A DNA stretch of 5,093 nt, taken from positions 1 to 5,093 of the forward strand of contig JACPWA010000204.1 of the NCBI GenBank assembly GCA_016191565.1. The letters run 5' to 3'. A program made the position numbers and the translations under genes. The stretch's first letter is position 1; every line of letters starts with the position of its first letter. The notes below the pieces were generated by a model. The model saw only the letters and a list, made by a program, of their open reading frames with translations. It was not told where the DNA came from and ran no database searches. Shown in pieces: positions 1 to 4,907 of the stretch. This DNA comes from Simkania negevensis. GTDB lineage: Bacteria; Chlamydiota; Chlamydiia; Chlamydiales; Simkaniaceae.

Positions 1-54
1 AAATGAAATGCGCGTTGGATTAAGTTCATAAAAAGATAATGGACTCTAAGAACT

Positions 55-1032
55 ATGGATACAGAATATCTTATTAGTGGAGAAGGAAAATTAAATGATC
101 TTTCCTATCTCGATCGAGCAGCTACTTTACTGCAAGAGGGAGCAGTAGTTGCTTTCCCCACCGAAACAGTTTATGGACTCGGTTGTTCGATGCTGAGTGA
201 AGCGGGGATAGAAAAAATTTACGCAGTTAAACATAGGGATAAAAAGAAGCCCCTTTCTCTTCTTATAGGAGAACTTTGTCAAGTTAAATGTATTGCATCT
301 TTTATACCTGATGCGTTCTATCTCCTTGCTCATAGATTTCTTCCAGGGCCTCTCACCATTATCTTAAAGAAACACCCTGCTCTTCCTTTCCTCCTTACAG
401 GTGGAAAAGATTCGGTGGCTATTCGGATCTCTTCCCATCCAGTTGCGCAAAAATTGGTCCAGCTTGTTGGCTGTCCCCTTGCTACTACCTCAGCAAATCT
501 TTCTAGAAAGCCAAGTGCTACCCATCCTAAACATGTTTTTGAAGATTTAAATGGGGCGATTCATGCTATCATCGATGGGAAAGAAACAGAATATGGGATT
601 GAATCGACTATTCTTTCTTTAGAAGATCCAAAGAAGCCTTGTTGCTTAAGAATAGGAGCAGTCCCTCTCAAAGAGCTCACGGTCTGTTTGAAACAGCCAA
701 TCTCCCTTTCGCTTCAAGCTTTTCCTTTGAAAAAAGAGGCAGGCCAAGCTGTAGTGCGTCTTTTTTCTTCCCTTGAAGAGGTCCAGGCCTATTTACAGTT
801 CGCCACAGATAATAAAAGGGTAATTATGAGCCAAGAAGGGGAAAAGCTTCCTATAAAAAAAGGGCTCCTTTTTCAGCTTAGTCCAAAGAATCTCTACGAA
901 GGGCTCCGTCTAGCTTATAGGGAGGGATGCTTTGAGGTGCTCATCCTTTGCGATCTTATTTTAAGGAAAAATGAGACCTTTATGGAGCTTCTAAAGCAGC
1001 TTGCTACAAAGCACCAGCATTCCACAACTTAA
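55..1032 (+). CDS. sua5: L-threonylcarbamoyladenylate synthase (Sua5/YrdC family)
   Basis: This cytoplasmic enzyme makes threonylcarbamoyl-AMP from threonine, bicarbonate and ATP, the first step of t6A modification at A37 of ANN-decoding tRNAs. Residues 20-210 form a clear YrdC domain: PTETVYGLG (35-43), K59-x-R61 followed by PL (66-67), PGPLT (97-101), VAIRISSHP (121-129), TTSANLS (144-150), ESTI (183-186) and RIGA (199-202). A further 115 residues follow, which makes this the long Sua5 type (325 aa) rather than the short TsaC type of about 190 aa. Residues 232-320 look like a reduced Sua5 C-terminal domain, with SLEEVQAYL near 239-247 and SPKNLYEGLR near 276-285. The usual PGM-x-YRHY-x-P linker motif is not visible. 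The ATG at 55 is the only ATG start after the in-frame stop at 37-39, and no good Shine-Dalgarno precedes it. The 3' end overlaps the convergent phosphatase gene by 29 bp. The family call is very secure. Confidence 0.95.
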   Translation: MDTEYLISGEGKLNDLSYLDRAATLLQEGAVVAFPTETVYGLGCSMLSEAGIEKIYAVKHRDKKKPLSLLIGELCQVKCIASFIPDAFYLLAHRFLPGPLTIILKKHPALPFLLTGGKDSVAIRISSHPVAQKLVQLVGCPLATTSANLSRKPSATHPKHVFEDLNGAIHAIIDGKETEYGIESTILSLEDPKKPCCLRIGAVPLKELTVCLKQPISLSLQAFPLKKEAGQAVVRLFSSLEEVQAYLQFATDNKRVIMSQEGEKLPIKKGLLFQLSPKNLYEGLRLAYREGCFEVLILCDLILRKNETFMELLKQLATKHQHSTT

Positions 1033-1579
1033 TGATCGGAAATCCTTTTTCATGACTCAAAATGCAGTAGCAACTAGTGTTTAAAGAAAATAGATTTCCA
1101 CAGGATAAAGGAAGACCTAGCCACTTGACTGCAATAGCTTTAGAAAAATGACCACTTGAAAAGAGAGCAATTTTTCCTTGTAGAGGCGCAAGAATGTGAA
1201 AGAGCTGCAGGACTCTAAGAGAAATGTCATCTACCGATTCCCCTCCTGGGGCTCCGCAAGCATAAATATTCCAATTTGGATCCTTTTTTAGAATTTGAGC
1301 AGAGGTGAGCCCTTCATATTTTCCATAGTTCCATTCGGTGAGCTCTTTTGTAATAATGGCTCGTTTTTCTAGCTTACAAATCTTGCAGGTTTCTAAAGCG
1401 CGCTGAAGAGGGCTGGAAAAGATATGGTTGAAAGAGATGTTTTTTATTCTTTTATAGAGACTTTTTGCTTCCACTCTTCCTTCCATGGTGAGGGAAAGGT
1501 CTGTGGTGCCGGTATGTTTCCCCTCCTTCGACCAGAGAGTTTCTCCATGGCGAATGAGGTATAACTCCTTCATTTTCAT
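1004..1579 (-). CDS. Histidine phosphatase (phosphoglycerate mutase superfamily), SHB17-like
   Basis: This 191-residue protein is a single-domain histidine phosphatase, probably cytoplasmic since no signal peptide is seen. The catalytic set is complete: RHGET at 10-14 with nucleophile H11, R60 in SSPLQRA, acidic E82 in ELTEWNYGKYEG (79-90), and the second histidine H144 in SGHF. The HTGTTDLSLT block (22-31), the EW-x-YG-x-YEG block and PGGES (111-115) resemble the subgroup containing yeast SHB17, a sedoheptulose-1,7-bisphosphatase, and actinobacterial acid phosphatases. They are less like glycolytic mutase GpmA, which is longer (about 230-250 aa). A sugar-phosphate phosphatase is therefore the best inference, but the substrate cannot be read from the sequence. 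It starts 1 bp after the stop of the upstream AsmA-like gene, so it is probably cotranscribed and perhaps translationally coupled. A second Met at residue 3 (codon at 1571-1573) is an alternative start. Neither start has a strong Shine-Dalgarno. Confidence 0.93.
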   Translation of the reverse strand: MKMKELYLIRHGETLWSKEGKHTGTTDLSLTMEGRVEAKSLYKRIKNISFNHIFSSPLQRALETCKICKLEKRAIITKELTEWNYGKYEGLTSAQILKKDPNWNIYACGAPGGESVDDISLRVLQLFHILAPLQGKIALFSSGHFSKAIAVKWLGLPLSCGNLFSLNTSCYCILSHEKGFPIIKLWNAGAL

Positions 1580-1580
1580 T

Positions 1581-2336
1581 TTATTCAGTTAAAAGATCGC
1601 TATTGTTATCGAGCCAAATATAATCTGAAAATAAGCCTTTTACTGAGTCCAATATTGTACCTGGCAATCCCCCAGGAGAAAGGGTGTCTTTTAGGAGATT
1701 TTGAAGTCCTTCGATACTCATGATGTTTCTTAAGGTCTCGCTGATCACAATGTCCATAATTTGTGCAGAAGGGATACCTCCTTCGCTACTGATGTTGGTG
1801 AGTTCTAGTCGTTCAATCGGGCGCAATTTTCGCACGCGGCGATCTCCCTTAGTGTAAACAAGCTCGACTTTAAGGTCTTCTAGGATCAACCTTTTAATAA
1901 GAACAGTCCTTGTTTTATTTGTCTTCCTTGCTTTTTCCTTTTCTTCTTTAGTCGAAGCTTTGAGATTATTCATAATGGTTTTCCAATTTCCATTCGCATT
2001 CTTCTTCGATTCGAACTCTAATCCAAGATAGATGTCGCTCATTCGCATTTCATTGATTATAATGTCCTTATCTAAGAAATGGGTGATAGGAATATTGGCA
2101 GTCATCTTATCTACTTCAAGGGCTCTTTTAAGGATGGACTTTGGGGGATTTCCAACGTAGATCTTATCGACTCGGATCGAAGAAGGGGAAAGACGAATAT
2201 TTCCTATTGAAACAGCAACTTTTGCTTTGGAGGAGAGTTTATGAGAAATCCAACTAGGAAACATATTCCAGGAAAGAGTAGCAATGAGAATGAGTACTAT
2301 AAGTACACTAAAGAAGCCGACAATAATTTTACGCAT
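1581..2336 (-). CDS. Short membrane-anchored AsmA-like protein of unknown function
   Basis: This 251-residue protein begins with MRK and a strongly hydrophobic segment (about residues 4-23) with no clear cleavage site. That suggests a single N-terminal membrane anchor with the rest in the periplasm. Residues 40-120 follow the pattern of the AsmA/DUF748 N-terminal region: alternating beta strands, GNPPKS (62-67, the usual 'NP' after strand two), IPITHFLDKDIIINEMRM (82-99), then YLGLEFE and NGNWKT (115-120), equivalent to the family's G-x-x-NW. A highly charged Lys/Glu-rich stretch (about 128-144) separates a second beta-rich portion (145-182) from a C-terminal part with amphipathic helices (about 193-240). 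Classical AsmA proteins exceed 600 residues, so only the N-terminal part of that fold is present. AsmA relatives act in outer-membrane assembly or lipid transport; extending that role here is inference. The ATG at 2336 is preceded by AGGTGG with short spacing, and a promoter lies immediately upstream. Confidence 0.8.
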   Translation of the reverse strand: MRKIIVGFFSVLIVLILIATLSWNMFPSWISHKLSSKAKVAVSIGNIRLSPSSIRVDKIYVGNPPKSILKRALEVDKMTANIPITHFLDKDIIINEMRMSDIYLGLEFESKKNANGNWKTIMNNLKASTKEEKEKARKTNKTRTVLIKRLILEDLKVELVYTKGDRRVRKLRPIERLELTNISSEGGIPSAQIMDIVISETLRNIMSIEGLQNLLKDTLSPGGLPGTILDSVKGLFSDYIWLDNNSDLLTE

Positions 2337-2371
2337 ACCACCTACAATTGGATATGTTTTCCTAATTTCGG

Positions 2372-2400
2372 ACTATATGAATAGCACTTAATATTTTCAA
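2372..2400 (-). promoter_or_regulatory. Sigma70-like promoter for the AsmA-like/phosphatase operon
   Basis: On the minus strand the -35 hexamer TTGAAA (2395-2400) and the -10 hexamer TATAGT (2372-2377) are separated by exactly 17 bp. Each matches consensus at 5 of 6 positions. Transcription would start near 2365, leaving a leader of about 29 nt before the ATG at 2336. The site lies wholly in the 68-bp gap after the porin stop codon. The operon therefore probably has its own promoter, although no terminator is visible after the porin gene and readthrough is possible. Confidence 0.65.
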
Positions 2401-2404
2401 CCTT

Positions 2405-3457
2405 CTACAAAAATAAAGATAAACGAACAGTCAGTCCTTGCAGGCCGATCAAACCGCTATCTTTCCATGTTTCTTTGGCATTCTGTGGAGGGCCATCAGT
2501 AGATCGGTAAATCTCTTGCAAATTGGTCCAGAAGGTGAGCTCATATCCAGCAAAAGCTTCGATACGCCGTTTCCCAAAGCTTTTTTCATAAGTTAAGCCA
2601 AGGAGGAACTGATTGGTAAAAGTCATCCGATAATCTTTAAAACGGGTATCTCTTACAGGAATACTGGGATTATCTCCAGGATTTACAGGAGCGCTTGTTT
2701 CTTGTTTGGCATGATTATGGTAGTGTCCCATAAGAAGAGCTGTTGAATATTTTCCAGAAAAATAGATGTCTTTCCCTAAAAACCAATCGAAAGACATCCC
2801 GAGCCGAAGACCCATTCCCCAGTAGTGCCACCGATTAAACGTGGTAGTTACCACATTTATAGGGTCAAAATAGCGGACCTTCCAATCTTGATGAAGCCAT
2901 CCTAAGGTTATTCCCCCTATAAGCCTTAACCTTAGGTGAGGATTTGCTTCTGGGTGAAAAACGCGGCTTGCAAGGAGGTCAGCAAGTTGATAGTGAAGTT
3001 GAATATGGCTCGTTGCTTTTTGCATGGGAGAGGTAAAGATTTGGGGGAAAGTGCCTGTCATAAAGCGACTCGCTTCTGGAGGTTTCTTTGTCTGATCTTT
3101 TCCCTCTACTTGTAAATAGGTATATTCTGTCAAAGCTTCCCAAAAATTTTCAGCCCGATAGTAACCAATCCCAACGCGAAGCCCTGGATCCCAATCGAAG
3201 TTGGCATTTTCTACATCTCCCTGAGCATAAGAAGAAGTAGAGCTCCAAGCAGGAGTTTTCATTCGGTGGACGTAGTCGACCGCTCCTTCATTGACTGTCC
3301 AAAACAAAAGCTCTCCGCTTAGAATAAAAGCAGGCTGGTTTTGGTTATATAGATCAAGAGCTGTTTCCTTTGGAGGGGACTTAAGAATTTCTTCCTGAGC
3401 AAGCAGGGGAAACAAAGGAACAAGGGAAGAAAGAATAAAAAGGGGCATTTTTTTCAT
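2405..3457 (-). CDS. MOMP-like beta-barrel outer-membrane porin (Lpg1974/Legionella_OMP type)
   Basis: This 350-residue protein starts with MKK, a hydrophobic core and LLA-Q, a convincing Sec signal peptide cleaved after about residue 20. The mature part has a short hydrophilic N-terminus and then FILSGELLFWTVNEGAVDYV (44-63), typical of chlamydial MOMP-like proteins. Amphipathic, Trp/Tyr-rich strands separated by polar loops follow, for example GLRVGIGYY (92-100), HLRLRLIGGITLGWL (174-188), YWGMGLRLGMSFDWFL (212-227), FLLGLTYEKSF (284-294) and IEAFAGYELTFW (299-310). The protein ends on an alternating strand, GLTVRLSLFL, with a terminal hydrophobic residue as expected for BAM-dependent insertion. 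It is most likely a pore or surface antigen. No cysteine occurs in the 350 residues, unlike classical disulphide-linked Chlamydia MOMP. The ATG at 3457 has only a weak GGAT upstream; Met4 is a less likely start because it would shorten the signal peptide. It stands alone, divergent from rlmB. Confidence 0.88.
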   Translation of the reverse strand: MKKMPLFILSSLVPLFPLLAQEEILKSPPKETALDLYNQNQPAFILSGELLFWTVNEGAVDYVHRMKTPAWSSTSSYAQGDVENANFDWDPGLRVGIGYYRAENFWEALTEYTYLQVEGKDQTKKPPEASRFMTGTFPQIFTSPMQKATSHIQLHYQLADLLASRVFHPEANPHLRLRLIGGITLGWLHQDWKVRYFDPINVVTTTFNRWHYWGMGLRLGMSFDWFLGKDIYFSGKYSTALLMGHYHNHAKQETSAPVNPGDNPSIPVRDTRFKDYRMTFTNQFLLGLTYEKSFGKRRIEAFAGYELTFWTNLQEIYRSTDGPPQNAKETWKDSGLIGLQGLTVRLSLFL

Positions 3458-3520
3458 CGGTTATCCATTTTTCTTAAAATTTGGATTTTTCAGGATAGAG
3501 TGTTTTTTCACAATTATTTT

Positions 3521-3526
3521 TTTATA
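3521..3526 (-). promoter_or_regulatory. Possible -10 element of the porin gene
   Basis: On the minus strand this reads TATAAA, within a TAATATAAAA run about 65 bp upstream of the porin ATG. Counting 17 bp further upstream gives AGCGCG, which is not a recognisable -35. If this -10 is used, recognition would depend on another factor or an atypical sigma site. The would-be -35 position falls on one arm of the inverted repeat at 3541-3572. Confidence 0.3.
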
Positions 3527-3540
3527 TTAGACTTCTTTCG

Positions 3541-3572
3541 AAACGCGCTTTGTTTGGAAAAATGGCGCGTTT
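3541..3572. repeat. Perfect 8-bp inverted repeat, AAACGCGC...GCGCGTTT
   Basis: Arms at 3541-3548 and 3565-3572 are exact reverse complements, separated by 16 bp. The CGCGC cores stand out in an AT-rich spacer. There is no long T-run after either arm (TTTT on the plus strand, TTTCG on the minus strand), and the element lies between divergent genes, where a terminator is not expected. A protein-binding operator upstream of the porin gene is the more natural reading, but this is inference. The end of a small transcript remains an alternative. Confidence 0.6.
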
Positions 3573-3742
3573 TAGACAGGTCTTAAAAACGATTTTGAAG
3601 ACAATGTGGGAACACATGGCTGAAACAATCGGTTTTTAGAGATGGCAAAAATCGCTCTCTTGGCAAATAAATGGAGTTTCGAAAGGAGTCTATTGCTATT
3701 TTGACTCATGTGAAAGCTCTTGCTTCAGTAACGATCTTAAAG

Positions 3743-3771
3743 TTGTTATTTTCTTGGGTAGATGCTAAAAT
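3743..3771 (+). promoter_or_regulatory. Candidate sigma70-like promoter for rlmB
   Basis: A TTGTTA -35 (3743-3748) and a TAAAAT -10 (3766-3771) lie 17 bp apart. They match consensus at 4/6 and 5/6 positions. A start near 3778 would give a leader of about 92 nt. No better-spaced pair was found closer to the gene, but AT-rich DNA produces such matches by chance. Confidence 0.4.
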
Positions 3772-3778
3772 TCACTAG

Positions 3779-3845
3779 ATCTCTTGCGCTATTTGCTATT
3801 TTAGCAAGTAATACTAAATGTAAGAAATAAGATTGAGCAAGAGAT
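3779..3845 (+). repeat. Inverted repeat and nested hairpin in the rlmB leader
   Basis: ATCTCTTGC at 3779-3787 is the exact reverse complement of GCAAGAGAT at 3837-3845. Inside this 9-bp closing stem sits a second hairpin, TTGCTA-TTT-TAGCAA (3793-3807). The outer stem would begin right at the predicted transcription start and end 12 nt before the Shine-Dalgarno. This could form a folded 5' leader affecting RNA stability or translation, but no known riboswitch class is recognised. Confidence 0.4.
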
Positions 3846-3857
3846 TTGTTGACTAAA

Positions 3858-3863
3858 AGAGGA
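3858..3863 (+). promoter_or_regulatory. Shine-Dalgarno site fixing the rlmB start
   Basis: AGAGGA lies with its GAGG core 7 nt before the ATG at 3870. It is the best ribosome-binding site in the window. It supports the ATG at 3870 over the in-frame TTG at 3846, which would add eight residues (read MLTKRGNF when TTG initiates) and place this site inside the gene. Confidence 0.8.
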
Positions 3864-3869
3864 AACTTT

Positions 3870-4583
3870 ATGCATTGGATCATGGGCAAGAACTGTCTTG
3901 AAGAGCTGTTAAAAAGCGCTCCAGAGAGAATTATAACTGTTTTTAGCAATAAAAAAGAGGATCCTCTTTGCGAAGCTATTCAAGAAAAAGGAATTTCTTT
4001 AAGGTTGGTTTCTAAGGAAACCCTTTATTCCATGGTAGACTCTGATTCCCATCAATCCTTTGTAGCAAAGGTCAAAGAAAAAGAAGAAATTACCCTTAAA
4101 GAATTCTTAAAGGATAGCAACGAAAAAGAAAAAAGCTTAGTCCTTCTTTGTGATTCGATTTTTGATCCTCAGAATTTAGGAGCTATCATCAGAGCTTCTG
4201 AATGTTTTGGGATTGATGCCCTTCTTTATTCAAAGAATCGGGGAGCCCCTCTCTCAGCTGTAGTAGCAAAAGCAAGTGTAGGCGCCTCGGAAATCCTCCC
4301 CCTTCTTTCTGTCTCTAATTTAAGAGATGCGATGAAGAAGTTTCAAGATGAAGGATATCAAGCAGTTGTAGCTGAAAAAAGAGAAGGTAGCTCTCTTTAT
4401 GGGTTTACTTTTCCAGAGAAGACCTTATTGATTGTAGGGTCTGAAGGAAAAGGAGTGCAAAAGATCCTTCGAGAAACAGCTGATTATTCTGTCGAAATCC
4501 CTCTTTTTGGGAGGATTGATTCTTTAAATGTTTCTCAGGCAACTACTTTGTTTCTTTCTGAGTGGCGTCGCCAGCAGAGCTAA
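3870..4583 (+). CDS. rlmB: SpoU/TrmH-family RNA 2'-O-ribose methyltransferase, probably RlmB
   Basis: This 237-residue protein is a SPOUT-class methyltransferase using S-adenosylmethionine. Residues 1-70 form an N-terminal substrate-binding domain of the SpoU_sub_bind type, beginning MHWIMGKNCLEELL, close to the usual 'G-x-x-x-V/C-LEAL' opening. The catalytic SpoU domain covers about 88-230 and shows all three motifs: DPQNLGAIIRASECFG (99-114, with N102 and R108), LIVGSEGKG (187-195) and IPLFGRIDSLNVSQA (210-224, with N220). These motifs form the trefoil knot that binds the cofactor. The length and two-domain layout match E. coli RlmB (243 aa), which methylates G2251 of 23S rRNA in the peptidyl-transferase P-loop. 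TrmH-type tRNA methylation or another rRNA site cannot be ruled out, since chlamydiae carry more than one SpoU protein. The gene is apparently monocistronic, with its own leader and a weak terminator behind it. Confidence 0.92.
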   Translation: MHWIMGKNCLEELLKSAPERIITVFSNKKEDPLCEAIQEKGISLRLVSKETLYSMVDSDSHQSFVAKVKEKEEITLKEFLKDSNEKEKSLVLLCDSIFDPQNLGAIIRASECFGIDALLYSKNRGAPLSAVVAKASVGASEILPLLSVSNLRDAMKKFQDEGYQAVVAEKREGSSLYGFTFPEKTLLIVGSEGKGVQKILRETADYSVEIPLFGRIDSLNVSQATTLFLSEWRRQQS

Positions 4584-4608
4584 AGTCTTTATAACGAAAT
4601 CTCTAATA

Positions 4609-4636
4609 CGCTTAAAGTAAGTGGCTTTTATTTTAT
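4609..4636 (+). terminator. Weak rho-independent terminator after rlmB
   Basis: CGCTTA (4609-4614) pairs with TAAGTG (4618-4623) over six pairs, including one G-U, around a three-base loop. A T-rich tail, CTTTTATTTTATT, follows from 4625. It starts 26 nt after the rlmB stop codon. The stem is short and AT-rich, so termination may be inefficient. Confidence 0.4.
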
Positions 4637-4709
4637 TATTTGAAATATTAATTTTAATTTAAAAACTAATAAAGCTTGTCTTGCTCAGTACATATATTTT
4701 CAAATTAAT

Positions 4710-4722
4710 TTGACAAAGTCAA
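4710..4722. repeat. Palindrome TTGAC-AAA-GTCAA containing a consensus -35
   Basis: The 13-bp element has perfect 5-bp arms around AAA, and its first six bases are the consensus -35 hexamer TTGACA. A matching -10 is only moderate: TAAAAG at 4732-4737 after a 16-bp spacer. It may be a promoter with an overlapping operator, or chance in AT-rich DNA. Confidence 0.3.
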
Positions 4723-4883
4723 TTTCTATGATAAAAGAAAAAAAGGGGGAGAAAATACATTTTAAATCTAAGTTTTGCATTCAATTTGCTTAAAATTAGC
4801 GCTGATAATAAGCGCATTTGAACTCAAAATTCAGATCTTAACAGTGTGTTTGTAACATAGCATTTTGGATAAGCCTTCCCTTT

Positions 4884-4889
4884 TATAAT
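4884..4889 (+). promoter_or_regulatory. Consensus -10 (TATAAT) before the right-edge gene
   Basis: A perfect TATAAT lies 18 bp before the ATG at 4908. No good -35 is found at 16-18 bp upstream (17 bp gives CATTTT). If used, transcription would start near 4896 and give a leader of about 12 nt that includes the purine-rich GAGAGAAGAG ribosome-binding region. Confidence 0.35.
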
Positions 4890-4907
4890 ATAACCTGAGA
4901 GAAGAGC

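Larger units (their letters stand above)
3458..3869. other. Divergent intergenic region between porin and rlmB
   Basis: This 412-bp stretch separates the two divergent start codons and must carry both sets of promoters. It holds a GC-rich inverted repeat (3541-3572), an AT-rich TATAAA block facing the porin (3521-3526, minus strand), a candidate rlmB promoter (3743-3771) and a long-range inverted repeat in the rlmB leader. Reading frames are short and interrupted on the plus strand. I see no tRNA, 4.5S RNA, RNase P or tmRNA signature. An unrecognised small RNA or a badly decayed gene remnant cannot be excluded. Confidence 0.7.
4584..4907. other. AT-rich intergenic spacer
   Basis: These 324 bp contain no convincing reading frame or RNA gene. 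From left to right they hold a weak terminator-like hairpin behind rlmB, a very AT-rich stretch, the palindrome TTGAC-AAA-GTCAA (4710-4722), a purine-rich run ending in GGGGGAG (about 4745-4751) with no ATG after it, a short GCGCT/AGCGC inverted repeat (4799-4803 and 4811-4815), and a perfect TATAAT just before the next gene. Confidence 0.7.

Noticed and set aside
1..38. Possible 3' end of an upstream gene (frame 2 reads to a TAA at 29-31, frame 3 to a TAA at 21-23).
   Set aside because: Fewer than ten codons are available in either frame, so the frame and product cannot be chosen.
127..333. 68-codon minus-strand reading frame inside sua5.
   Set aside because: It lies wholly opposite the conserved YrdC domain and its translation shows no family features; it is a shadow of sua5.
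3562..3639. 25-codon plus-strand frame (MARFRQVLKTILKTMWEHMA...) starting inside the inverted repeat.
   Set aside because: It has a helical, amphipathic look and a GGA before the ATG, but it is very short and overlaps a probable regulatory element. There is no supporting context; conservation would be needed to revive it.
3640..3765. Open plus-strand stretch reading RWQKSLSWQINGVSKG onward, suggestive of a transposase remnant.
   Set aside because: No DDE motif, terminal inverted repeats or target-site duplication is seen. The resemblance is too vague to call a mobile-element fossil.
3762..3830. 22-codon plus-strand frame (MLKFTRSLALFAILASNTKCKK) resembling a signal or leader peptide.
   Set aside because: It lies on the candidate rlmB promoter's -10 and would start before the predicted transcription start. 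Too short to support.
3846..3869. TTG start extending rlmB upstream by eight residues.
   Set aside because: The strong AGAGGA at 3858-3863 lies inside that extension and is ideally spaced for the ATG at 3870, where family similarity also begins.
3746..3949. 67-codon minus-strand reading frame across the start of rlmB.
   Set aside because: It overlaps the rlmB start and ribosome-binding site on the opposite strand, and its sequence looks like chance translation.
4799..4815. GCGCT/AGCGC short inverted repeat as a terminator.
   Set aside because: The stem is only five pairs with a seven-base loop, and no T-run follows (ATTTG).
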